Assembly: GCA_024509875.1 (NCBI GenBank)
Contig: JAMPIV010012440.1
Location: 124,001 to 188,000, forward strand
Reading direction: 5' to 3'
DNA: 64,000 bases
Source of the DNA: Oreohelix idahoensis
Taxonomy: Eukaryota > Mollusca > Gastropoda > Stylommatophora > Oreohelicidae
Under the pieces are notes generated by a model. The model did no database searches. It was not told where the DNA came from and was given only the letters and a program-made list of their open reading frames with translations. Shown piece by piece: positions 21,714 through 33,305 of this stretch. The position numbers and the translations under genes were made by a program. Every line of letters starts with the position of its first letter. The first letter of the stretch is position 1.

Positions 21714-24365
21714 TGTCACGTAGGGTTTATATTCATTTAATTTCCTACATCTTCTTCCTATTTCTTTCACCTGATTTCTCTCTTTTATTATCTCTGTATT
21801 TCCTTTTTCCTGTATATTTTTCATCCATTCGTTTTGATATTATTATTTTCATATAATTCGCAAACTTTACCTGTTTTCCTTTCTCTAAAACTGAGAATCG
21901 CGCTAGGACGATATTACGTAGATGTCAGGGCTGCAGGGCGTCAGAAGGCGTGATAAGTCGGTTCGCTGAACATAGGACGTAGCAAATCGTCTACATTCTC
22001 ACCGAGCGCGCGAGCTTCTTCTCGGCATAAGTCCCGGTGAGGTGTGATACTTTACATCTGCACCGGTCAGTATCCAGACATTTGTCTGGAAAATCCCAAA
22101 CTGACACGGCGCTCACGGTGGGCCATGGTCAGCTGTAGTGTGAAAACTGCCCTGCATTGGAGTCAGGCTGTCTGGGATTTGAAACTGACACGCGTACATC
22201 GTGGTCAGTAGGTGACAGTTACGACACGCGTTAAGCGGACGTAAATGTTGGGAGTAGGGGAGATAATTTCGCTTGGCGAAATAAGTTTGGGCCCTTTGTC
22301 TGATTTTTAGATATTGGCCAAGTTTGAAACTTTAATTTCATTCTCGCTCATAGACTCACAGTAGATAGGTTGCTCGTAACAGAATAGCTGTTAGCGAAGA
22401 TCTCAGTTTGTTTCGGCAATTTGTCGAACTTCTAGACTTCCAGAAATATTTTCAGCAATTTTTATTCTTAAGTTGTGCGACTACCTGTAATTCTGTGGTT
22501 GAGGTAATTAATATGATAGATATATAGATTTTGTGAGTGTTAAAGTGTTAAATCGCTTAATTCATTTTAATCTATTTCTTTAGCGCAGAAGAGAAATAAA
22601 GTGGTAGGCTATTATATTTTCTAGGGAAGCATTCAGTGGAAAGCAGAATAAAATTAAATTTCTAGCTTATAACGGCAATTGTAGCTATTTATGAATTTAA
22701 TTTAACTGCTAATACTCAGTCGAGTGTATTTTTCTAAACTAACGTATAAACTCTAGAATCGAGCCTCGTGAATGGTGACGGAATACGCACGTGTTCTTAA
22801 TTCATGAGGATTGCTGATTTTTAAATATAACTTACGTCACGGGAAGTTTAAATGATAAGCAAAGCTCTCTGCTTGCAAGTTTAAATGTAAGTTATAACCA
22901 GTACAGATTCTGTTTATTATATTATATGTGTTATTTTTCCTCCACACAGTGAAAGTTTTGGGGTGACCCTAACTTTACCAGCACCTAGTAGTAGTTTCCA
23001 TACTTGTGAAGAAATAGACAGTCCTTATTTTGAACCACGTGGGTTTCTTCAGTACCACTGGTCTAAACAGTGCATATGCAACCCGAGTTAGCCAGAAATA
23101 CTATATCCCAATAACGGGTTTTCAAAGACTGTAATGATAAATACTGGACCTTGGAGCCAGATCTTAATTTCTTCTAGAAACTCTACGTAATTTTTCTGCC
23201 TTGTGGCGCGAAATTCTTCAAGTATTAACTAACATTTCCCGACATATATATATATATATATATATATTTTGTGGACAAATCTGTGGTGTGACTAAAGTGA
23301 ATCCTATACTGAGGGAAGGCACCGACCCGACATTCATCATTTCTAGAAACCTACGCTATTGACACTGTGCTCTGCTAACTCCCGCGCCTGGAATAATTGT
23401 TAGGTGACTTAATCAGACATTTGAACAAATTTGCACACCCAAGTAGTCGTCCCGGAGACTCCGAGTTAAATACGTCTTTTGGAACTGGGGACTTCTTGGC
23501 AGAAGACTGCATTTTTTTGAGTCTGTGTGAAGATCTAAAATCAGTGTGTTCCAAGAGGCAGCGAGCAAAGTCGTGAGTACATGAATGAGAGGCCATGGCG
23601 GAATGAATGAGTGTACGCTGGTTTGAGTGATATTTTCACTATTATATCTTTGACACCCTGTTGCTGTCCTAATATTTTTTTTCAATCTGCATAATTTGTT
23701 GCTAAGGCTAGAGTTCTTGTGTTTTTGTCTTAGGTTAAATCAGATTTTTTTCAAACTCTGTACATATAATTACGAGATAAAACAAAGAAAAACTCTTAGA
23801 CTCAAACCCTATGTATCTGTGACTCGGGCGCCATCATCTGTTCTCTTAACGGGGCCGGGCTAAACCTAGAGTTAACACTATAACGGGGCTATCATCCTTG
23901 CAACATTTCCTTGAATTTTTATGACTATGTGTATATGTATTTTTCTTGATGTACTTTCTTTGATGTTGTGAGCCGATTTTTCCTGATATTAAAATCGCTC
24001 TTGAACTTAATAATCGTGTTTGGTCAGCTCGTTCTAGATAAATATATATATCATTGTTATAGTTTTCCCACGTCTGTGTGTTTACCTGTCGTCACGTGTA
24101 TGTGCGTGCCTGTGAGTGATAGAAATATACGTAATATGTATATTGGTGTAGTCTGTCTGACGCTGTAACAACTGTTGTAGAAGATAGGTGAGAGAGAGAA
24201 GAATTCTTTTCGCTTTCAGAGACAGCCACTATATCAAAATCTATCATCTCACGTGTGTGGAAATTCTATTACCTTTCACTAACTCTCACTGAGTCTATCA
24301 CCTATTCAAACCTATTCAGAAGGGACCAAACCTAGTCTTAATTCTCCTATCGAAAATCTACGACA
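21714..24365 (+). repeat. 5' LTR of element C
   Basis: Unusually long LTR (2652 bp). It contains a (TA)n tract near 23245-23270 that differs in length from the partner LTR. No long coding frame is present. Confidence 0.93.
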
Positions 24366-25119
24366 AATGAGGGCTCGTTTCCGGTCTTTGAACTTAGAAT
24401 AGGAAGACGAGTACGACAAATGTGGACTCGTCTATCTGGATTTTGAACTTAAGATTCTGTATTCTGATATAGAGTAAGAGTGTGATGTCTTGTGACTGTG
24501 TATCTTTAAAAAAAAATAATTATCCCCTAGACTAGCGATCTGTTTACGGGCGTGCTGACCACACAAACTAATAAGTTTTTTTTTTCCACAGCATCTTTGA
24601 ATAATATACATTTTGGTTACAGGTTGATTTTGTCGGGATATATGTTAACTGCTGATTGTAATACTAAATGCTGGTAAAGTGGTGAGTGTATAACATTCAC
24701 TGGGTACTGAGGCAGAACGGCGTTTGAACTAAGTTAAGGAGTGTGTTTCGGACTTTTTGTCCAGATTAATTCCCTCCCTTACCCGATCTGACTTCAGGGG
24801 TGAACGTGATAGTGGACTTTATAATTAAGGGATTATTTTTCTCTTTAATTTTTGCAATAATTATTTTGCTTTTCCACTGTAGCAACTTATTTTTCAGAAG
24901 TAATCTTTACTACCATTTAGTTGGCGTAGTCGTGTTTTGCATTAAGTGCTTTATTGCCGATAATAGCAGCGATAGTTAGATTTTATTTTGGAGGAGGTAT
25001 CCCAGGGTTAAGGATATCATCTTTTGATTTTTGGTAATTTTTTTTTCTCGTAAGTGGTAGGAACCAGTGTATCCTTTTTCCTATTTTCGTTCTCCACTAG
25101 TCTCAGTCACTGACATAAT
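24366..25119 (+). other. Leader of element C with duplicated LTR end and primer-site region
   Basis: The segment 24359-24398 (TACGACAAATGAGGGCTCGT...TTTGAACTTAGA) recurs imperfectly at 24412-24454 (TACGACAAATGTGGACTCGT...TTTTGAACTTAAGA). Each copy spans the last LTR bases and the following GGGCTCGT-like primer-site region, which recalls the proline-tRNA-like primer site of D. The remainder of the leader is noncoding. Confidence 0.65.
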
Positions 25120-28100
25120 ATGGCCGAGAGGGCAAAGCTTAGACAACTTCTCAGGGACGAAGCGAGAGAGGAGGGACTGGAAGGAGAGGAAGCGAAAGCT
25201 TTTGTCAGAGACGAACTGGAGAGATATGATGCGGAGAGGAAAGCAGCTGAAGCTTTACAGCAGAAGAAGATGGATGAGGAAATGGAAATTCGCAGGATGC
25301 AGCATGAGGAAAGAGAGAAGGAGAGACAGCAGGAGAAGGAGAGGGAGGAGAGACAGCTTGAGGAAAAAGAGAAACAGAGACAGCACGAGTTGGCTCTTAA
25401 AACTCTAGAATTCCAAAGTCGTGGTGCTGCCTCTACCTCCAGCAATGGAGAGTCTTCTCCTCATTCTTCCTTAACTGACCCTGCTAACACTCAATCTCTT
25501 CAACTAAATGCTATGTCTTTCACTCTTGAGTCTTTCCCTTGTCCAAATGAGAAGATTGACACATGGTTAGAAAAATTTGAGAAAATTGCAACTCTGTACG
25601 GGTTAGAGAGGTCGCGTTGGAATATGAAACTTTCCCAGGCCCTAAAAGGTTCTGCTTATGATGTTTATTCTAAGCTGGAAAGTAGCCAACAAGACGACTA
25701 CGATGTGTTGAAGAAAGCGTTACTGGAGCGCTTTGAAATGAACGCTCGCAAGTTTTTGCAACTGTTTCGCAACAGCCGGAAAGAGAATTCTGAAACTTTT
25801 CACCAGTTCTCATCTCGTCTTAAGGGATATCTAACAAAGTGCCTTGAGCTTTCGCAGCTCCCCTCTACCTATGAAGGTCTTGAGGAACTTGTTCTAACTG
25901 AACAAATAAAGAACACTTTGTCTGCGGATACCCGGAGATTTCTCGCTGAGCAGGGGGCAGAAAAACTTGAAGACATTTAGGAAAAGTCTGAGCGTTATCA
26001 CAATGCGCTGGCTGAACTACCGGCCACAAAGCGGAAACCGACAGAGGAGCATTTTCGAAAACATAACCTAGAGCAATCTTCTCAGGCTTCTAACCAAAAC
26101 AACCACAGAGAAACTGGACCTCAAAACCCCCCTCCTGAAAAATCCAAGTTCTACAAGAACAAGTACCCCAACCACCCCAAACAGTCTGATCAACCCGACC
26201 GCCCTACATGGCAGCGTAGCCAGAAAGGACAAGGTGGCAAAGGGAGAACCCCTGAGCACGGGACATATGATCAGACCGAGCACACCGAGCCGAAACGCAT
26301 CGGATGCTTATTAACAGTCTCGCAAGGCGGAATTATTGACAGTGATTCCCAACCTGTTGGGGATAGACCTTCAACGCGAGGTATTGTTATTTTGAACGGT
26401 TCTCAAACTTCTTGCTTATTTGACACGGGGCTTTCTTACGATTGCATTGTTGCCAGAAACCTGGTTAAACCCGGTCAAGAGACAGGAGAGACCGTCAAAC
26501 TTTGTGGAGTTCGTAAGAGTGATGCACCTACAGCGCTTCCCATCGCATTGGTGGAGATACACTCTGACTTTGTCAGAGGTGTGATCAAAGCAGCTGTTAT
26601 GGATGATCCCATCTACCCAGTCATACTTGGCGGGAGATACGTGTGTATTGGGAAACCGGAAGAGCCGATTGTGGCAGCAGTAACTATAAGAGGGCAAACC
26701 AAGAAGGAACGGGAGCCTGCGCCAAATTTGTTACCTATGGAACTTAAAGAAGCGCAATACAAGGACCCTACTTTGGCACCCTGCTTTAGGAAACTGCCCA
26801 TGGCTAAGGAACCCAAACAGCACGGGGACATTTTTTCTGAGGATGGCGTACTTTATCGGAGAACGGGCAAGCCTGACCAAGGTTACAACCAGCTCCTAGT
26901 ACCGAAACAGTACAGAAGCCAAATCCTAGAAATGGGGCACTCTCTTCCCTTTAGCGGACATATGGGACAGAACGCCACAAACCAACGTATAACCACTCAT
27001 TATTGGTGGCCAGGAGTAAATACTGATATTATCAGATATGTCAAATCCTGTGCCCAGTGCCAACGTGTGCCACCCAAGCAACGGGCACCCCCAGTCCACA
27101 TGGGTGAAATGCCAATAATGGGAACACCATTCGAACGGGTTGTGATCGACATTTTAGGGCCTTTCGAAAGGACTAAAAGAAGGAACAGGTTCATCCTGAC
27201 CTTAGTCGATACATGCACTTTATGGGCAGAAGCTATCCCGCTAACATGCGCAGATGCCAAGCATGTCGCAGAAGCCCTCGTGCAGATTTTCACTCGGTTG
27301 GGATTCCCTCAGCAAGTGTTGACGGATAATGGATCTCCATACCGAAACCTGTTGATGGATGAGATCGTTAAGATCTTGAGGACCCAGCACATCCACACTA
27401 AGCCATATACTCCGGCCGGAAATGGGCTCGTGGAACGTGCAAATGGAAACCTCACCATGATGCTAAGTAAGCTGGCACAAGTGAAACCTGAAGATTGGGA
27501 TCTCTGTATTCCTGCAGCATTATTTGGCTACAGAGAATCTCCTCATACTTCCACAGGATTTCCGCCAGCTACACTCTTATTCGGCAGACCCATTAAGGGC
27601 CCGCTTGAAGCCTTACTTCAGTCTCTGACAGACGAGAAGGCTGATGAGACAGTTGTCTCAGCCAGTAAATATGTGTCGGTTTTAAAGGAACGGTTGAAAC
27701 TAGGGTGGGGCCTAGCAACGACTAACTTTAAGCGAGCACGCACCAAGCACGCTAACCGATACAGGAAAGTCGCGGAAGAGAGAGAACTGGAAGCAGGAGA
27801 GAAAGTTTTGGTGTTGCTCCCTACCGAGAACAACCAACTGAAGATCGGATGGCAAGGGCCGTTTACCGTCCTGAAAAAGATTTCTAAGGCTAACTACCAG
27901 ATCTCTATTGAAGGAAAGGAGAAGGTTTTCCATTTAAATCTCTTAAAGAGATACTTGGAAAAACCAGTGCCAACCTCCGACCATCTCCTGACGATCGCCA
28001 AAACTGACGAAGATGACGATAGTGGCAGGGATATTCCACCGCTATCACAGGAAATCTTTCAAAAATGTCAGAAGCGGCGACGCTCTTTCAAGCGCGCATA

Positions 28101-28149
28101 TGAGACATTCCAGGGGAAGGAAACTTTGAGGAGCAGACTTCATGAGTAG
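25120..28149 (+). pseudogene. C gag-protease-integrase polyprotein, one in-frame stop, ends before RT
   Basis: ATG at 25120 (MAERAKLRQL) opens a single frame to TAG at 28147-28149, broken only by a TAG at 25978-25980 inside gag where D has Leu (EDI-stop-EKSERY against EDILKCAERY). Order: charged coiled coil, capsid (FTLESFPCPNEKIDTWLEKF), a basic Pro/Gln-rich region without any CCHC knuckle, protease (LFDTGLSYD near 26420 and DPIYPVILG), zinc-binding H-H-C-C domain (HSLPFSGH, CAQC near 26940-27060), and integrase core with Asp in VIDILGP, Asp in LTDNGSPY and Glu in NGLVERANG, the last two 35 residues apart. The GPY/F module (IGWQGPFTVL) follows. D continues into RT here; C ends in a basic tail (KRRRSFKRAY). 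The integrase looks functional. Confidence 0.92.
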
Positions 28150-28260
28150 GACTTGCACAGAGATGGAGGGGGAAGAGGAGAGGGAAGAGGACAGACACCC
28201 CGAAGCTACGGTTATAGGAAATTAAACTCCATAACGTAGACATGGAGTGCTTCCATATCT

Positions 28261-28276
28261 TAAAGGGGGGAGGCTC
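28261..28276 (+). promoter_or_regulatory. Polypurine tract of element C
   Basis: TAAAGGGGGGAGGCTC lies directly before the 3' LTR and would prime plus-strand synthesis. Its preservation fits an element still able to be reverse transcribed in trans. Confidence 0.85.
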
Positions 28277-30927
28277 TGTCACGTAGGGTTTATATTCATT
28301 TAATTTCCTACATCTTCTTCCTATTTCTTTCACCCGATTTCTCTCTTTTATTATCTCTGTATTTCCTTTTTCCTGTATATTTTTCATCCATTCGTTTTGA
28401 TATTATTATTTTCATATAATTCGCAAACTTTACCTGTTTTCCTTTCTCTAAAACTGAGAATCGCGCTAGGACGATATTACGTAGATGTCAGGGCTGCAGG
28501 GGCGTCAGAAGGCGTGATAAGTCGGTTCGCTGAACATAGGACGTAGCAAATCGTCTACATTCTCACCGAGCGCGCGAGCTTCTTCTCGGCATAAGTCCCG
28601 GTGAGGTGTGATACTTTACATCTGCACCGGTCAGTATCCAGACATTTGTCTGGAAAATCCCAAACTGACACGGCGCTCACGGTGGGCCATGGTCAGCTGT
28701 AGTGTGAAAACTGCCCTGCATTGGAGTCAGGCTGTCTGGGATTTGAAACTGACACGCGTACATCGTGGTCAGTAGGTGACAGTTACGACACGCGTTAAGC
28801 GGACGTAAATGTTGGGAGTAGGGGAGATAATTTCGCTTGGCGAAATAAGTTTGGGCCCTTTGTCTGATTTTTAGATATTGGCCAAGTTTGAAACTTTAAT
28901 TTCATTCTCGCTCATAGACTCACAGTAGATAGGTTGCTCGTAAACAGAATAGCTGTTAGCGAAGATCTCAGTTTGTTTCGGCAATTTGTCGAACTTCTAG
29001 ACTTCCAGAAATATTTTCAGCAATTTTTATTCTTAAGTTGGGCGACTACCTGTAATTCTGTGGTTGAGGTAATTAATATGATAGATATATAGATTTTGTG
29101 AGTGTTAAAGTGTTAAATCGCTTAATTCATTTTAATCTATTTCTTTAGCGCAGAAGAGAAATAAAGTGGTAGGCTATTATATTTTCTAGGGAAGCATTCA
29201 GTGGAAAGCAGAATAAAATTAAATTTCTAGCTTATAACGGCAATTGTAGCTATTTATGAATTTAATTTAACTGCTAATACTCAGTCGAGTGTATTTTTCT
29301 AAACTAACGTATAAACTCTAGAATCGAGCCTCGTGAATGGTGACGGAATACGCACGTGTTCTTAATTCATGAGGATTGCTGATTTTTAAATATAACTTAC
29401 GTCACGGGAAGTTTAAATGATAAGCAAAGCTCTCTGCTTGCAAGTTTAAATGTAAGTTATAACCAGTACAGATTCTGTTTATTATATTATATGTGTTATT
29501 TTTCCTCCACACAGTGAAAGTTTTGGGGTGACCCTAACTTTACCAGCACCTAGTAGTAGTTTCCATACTTGTGAAGAAATAGACAGTCCTTATTTTGAAC
29601 CACGTGGGTTTCTTCAGTACCACTGGTCTAAACAGTGCATATGCAACCCGAGTTAGCCAGAAATACTATATCCCAATAACGGGTTTTCAAAGACTGTAAT
29701 GATAAATACTGGACCTTGGAGCCAGATCTTAATTTCTTCTAGAAACTCTACGTAATTTTTCTGCCTTGTGGCGCGAAATTCTTCAAGTATTAACTAACAT
29801 TTCCCGACATATATATATATATATATATTTGTGGACAAATCTGTGGTGTGACTAAAGTGAATCCTATACTGAGGGAAGGCACCGACCCGACATTCATCAT
29901 TTCTAGAAACCTACGCTATTGACACTGTGCTCTGCTAACTCCCGCGCCTGGAATAATTGTTAGGTGACTTAATCAGACATTTGAACAAATTTGCACACCC
30001 AAGTAGTCGTTCCCGGAGACTCCGAGTTAAATACGTCTTTTGGAACTGGGGACTTCTTGGCAGAAGACTGCATTTTTTTGAGTCTGTGTGAAGATCTAAA
30101 ATCAGTGTGTTCCAAGAGGCAGCGAGCAAAGTCGTGAGTACATGAATGAGAGGCCATGGCGGAATGAATGAGTGTACGCTGGTTTGAGTGATATTTTCAC
30201 TATTATATCTTTGACACCCTGTTGCTGTCCTAATATTTTTTTTCAATCTGCATAATTTGTTGCTAAGGCTAGAGTTCTTGTGTTTTTGTCTTAGGTTAAA
30301 TCAGATTTTTTTCAAACTCTGTACATATAATTACGAGATAAAACAAAGAAAAAACTCTTAGACTCAAACCCTATGTATCTGTGACTCGGGCGCCATCATC
30401 TGTTCTCTTAACGGGGCCGGGCTAAACCTAGAGTTAACACTATAACGGGGCTATCATCCTTGCAACATTTCCTTGAATTTTTATGACTATGTGTATATGT
30501 ATTTTCCTTGATGTACTTTCTTTGATGTTGTGAGCCGATTTTTCCTGATATTAAAATCGCTCTTGAACTTAATAATCGTGTTTGGTCAGCTCGTTCTAGA
30601 TAAATATATATATCATTGTTATAGTTTTCCCACGTCTGTGTGTTTACCTGTCGTCACGTGTATGTGCGTGCCTGTGAGTGATAGAAATATACGTAATATG
30701 TATATTGGTGTAGTCTGTCTGACGCTGTAACAACTGTTGTAGAAGATAGGTGAGAGAGAGAAGAATTCTTTTCGCTTTCAGAGACAGCCACTATATCAAA
30801 ATCTATCATCTCACGTGTGTGGAAATTCTATTACCTTTAACTAACTCTCACTGAGTCTATCACCTATTCAAACCTATTCAGAAGGGACCAAACCTAGTCT
30901 TAATTCTCCTATCGAAAATCTACGACA
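28277..30927 (+). repeat. 3' LTR of element C
   Basis: Differs from the 5' LTR by about five substitutions and a few single-base or dinucleotide-repeat indels over 2.65 kb. Confidence 0.93.
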
Positions 30928-31528
30928 CAAATAATAATAATACGGCCTCACAAAGCAACTACTGTCATAGCAGTGCAAAGTATATATGTTCATGGATCCT
31001 TTCAAATAATACGTATCAAATCACAGGCCTGTACACACCAAGGCCTATAACACATCTCTCCAAATAATGTACATTTTATCTGCAGATAATTACTTATCAC
31101 ACTAATGGCTAATCACATATAAATCCATTAGTAATCCCTTTGTACCAACATATTCAAAGGTACACTCGAAAAAACATGGCCACAACCTTCTTCCCCGTAC
31201 ACTCGCTGGGGACTCTATGTCACTAAAAACTCCTTACCCAGAACACCTCAGTCAAACACACCTGACCCGGGCAAGCTGGGTGAATATCGCTCACCTCAAA
31301 AAATCTTAAACAAATTCATCTCACACTGGACTCGCCGTGAGATGTTAGCAGCGATCAACACGCTCTATTCTCGTACATACGAGCAAACAATAGATTATAT
31401 TTTTAAATCAATTAACCAAGCGGACCAAACCGTTGTCCAAGCGGGACAACAAAAATCCGGCTTGTTTGTACTAGACTTCTAACAATTAATTCCCTTGGAC
31501 TAGGAGTGAGGTAATTCAGCCTGCAACA

Positions 31529-31548
31529 GCTTACACCACCCCCCGAGG
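31529..31548 (-). promoter_or_regulatory. Polypurine tract of element B
   Basis: In element orientation CCTCGGGGGGTGGTGTAAGC precedes the LTR start. An identical copy adjoins LTR 2 at 36658-36677. Confidence 0.7.
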
Positions 31549-32794
31549 AAAAAATGATAACATCATTTTTTTTTAAAAGTACCTTACAAAATTTAGGGGT
31601 CAATAAAACTCTATTATCCAACTAGAAAACAATATGCGTTAAGTCAGAAAAAATATCGCGGCAAAAATATATGCATCAAGTGTATAGTAACAAATGAGGC
31701 ATAGATAAAAGTCTCAGACAACAAAATTGGAACAGGCAAAACCATCACCAATATGATATGGTACTAATAATCAAGTTTAACAATACCTGCATACAAAATA
31801 AATACAACTATCAGAAATAACTATGTCATATATAATCATATAATCTACCCAACCATACAACAGATGGAAGTATAAGTAGAGTAAGAAGAAACAATACCCA
31901 AATAGAATCAAAAGATACGCAGGCGAATCCTGGAAGCATGAACCACATGAACTGCTAGTGAGAAATCAATAGCAGAAATGGAATGCAATGAAGAATAATC
32001 CGCAAAGAAAAAATCAAGCGAAGATATGTATGTAGACGACACTAGTATCAAAAAATTCTAACCGACACACAATAATATCAGAAAAACATCTTCCAAACGT
32101 ACCTCAACTACTACACATTATTACACCCCTGGGCACAGTGGAGCGTTGATCACAGAAAAAATATTACAATGCCAGAAAAAAATTTTATAAAAAAAAAATA
32201 CAATATAAAAAATTTCGTAATCCTAAGTTACAGAAAAATTGCATATTTATTTCTAAGTAATTTAAATCGATAATTAATATATCAAAAATGATATCGATGT
32301 TAACAAAATGTATAATTTCTAACACAAAATCATATCTTTGAGTAGACGCATAATAAGCGCATACTAATTTAACACGATTCGAAACAGAAAAAATTCACGG
32401 GGAAAAAAATAAACACCCTGTTATCTGCATAACAATCTTGTAAATACATAAAAGAATATCATGTATTTGAATAGCTGCTTTAATTAACCCTTTGGATTAC
32501 ATCGATCAATCAAAAGTATCAGCCATCGCTGTTAACTGTCCATATTGAGTCACGCGTGTAGAAAGACTGCAAACATATTCTTGATCTATAGCTGTATAGG
32601 TACACAGTGGTTAATAAATGTGAGTTAGTTGTCGTCATCATGTGCTGCAAAAGGAGGTAAATGTCATCACTGATAATGCGAGATAGTTCTCTCTTGACAG
32701 TGTTCACCAACATGACACATATGGGCATCAGTGTTAATGTTTACAAAGATGATGACAATGCAGGAAATATCTCTCCGACCACACAGTGTCAATT

Positions 32795-32976
32795 CATCAT
32801 CATCTCAGCCCGTAACCGGTCATGGGTCGTAGGGGTGCCATGGTGGAAGCATCAGCAGACAGGGTCCTCCACTGCTCTCTATCCTCAGCAATGCGTACAA
32901 GTGTGGAAAAACCGTGTCCTGCCCATTCTTTGATGTTATCAGCCCAGGATTTTCTCTGCCTTCCTCTTCTCCGTTT
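32795..32976 (-). pseudogene. RTE-like LINE 3' end, 182 bp
   Basis: The minus strand encodes the C-terminal end of a LINE protein (RQRKSWADNIKEWAGHGFST, then REQWRTLSADA) followed by a (GAT)n tail. It is flanked by ACAGTGTCAATT at 32783-32794 and 32977-32988, and the second B internal has this 12-mer once, so this is a complete 5'-truncated insertion. Confidence 0.9.
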
Positions 32977-33179
32977 ACAGTGTCAATTATTGCCATGTAA
33001 ATAAGCGCCACACAGGCCTCTAACTGAAATCGCGGGCATTACAACCCGTAAAACTTGCGACTTGTTGTTGTTGTTGTTGATTTCGTCTACTATGTTACTG
33101 TAATACCCTGTTCAACCTGAAAGTTGGTTATAATTGGGGTATATAGGGTGTTTACTATCTTCGGTGCTAGCCTGTTGTT

Positions 33180-33211
33180 AGTCCTGAAAAGGACTGGTCC
33201 TAAAAAGGACC
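33180..33211 (-). other. Two tandem histone-type stem-loops in the half-LINE 3' region
   Basis: In element orientation GGTCCTTTTTAGGACC (33196-33211) is followed directly by AGTCCTTTTCAGGACT (33180-33195). Each has a perfect 6-bp stem and a four-base TTTT or TTTC loop. The form matches the stem-loop at the 3' ends of animal histone mRNAs. Function here is unknown. Confidence 0.6.
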
Positions 33212-33305
33212 ACTAGCTGCCTGTCAGGATACCTCTTTGCTCTTGTCCATTCGGGGTGTCGTGGCGTGTTCATGGTGTACATTTGTTGTTTTCCTATCTG
33301 GCTTG

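Larger units (their letters stand above)
21714..30927 (+). mobile_element. LTR retrotransposon C: gag-protease-integrase, no reverse transcriptase
   Basis: Two 2.65-kb LTRs (21714-24365, 28277-30927; TGTCACGTAG...TACGACA) and a perfect CAAAT target duplication (21709-21713, 30928-30932) bound a 9.2-kb element inside LTR 1 of B. The interior has a 754-bp leader, one gag-protease-integrase frame (25120-28149), a 127-bp spacer and a polypurine tract. There is no RT or RNase H coding sequence anywhere in the element. I count about five substitutions between the LTRs (about 0.2%), making it the youngest dated element here. Confidence 0.93.
20878..31528 (-). repeat. B LTR copy 1, split by element C
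   Basis: 20878-21713 and 30933-31528 form a 1432-bp LTR once C and its CAAAT duplication are removed. The segment before the insertion is a degenerate minisatellite of 75-95-bp units (see 21360-21713). Confidence 0.9.

Noticed and set aside
25978..25980. Programmed readthrough of the TAG in C gag
   Set aside because: The stop lies inside the capsid region where D has Leu, well before protease, so a nonsense mutation is more likely than a gag-pol readthrough signal.
32519..32728. A 69-codon minus-strand frame repeated at 45461-45670
   Set aside because: It lies in the duplicated internal region of B and matches no family; its repetition reflects DNA duplication, not coding constraint.
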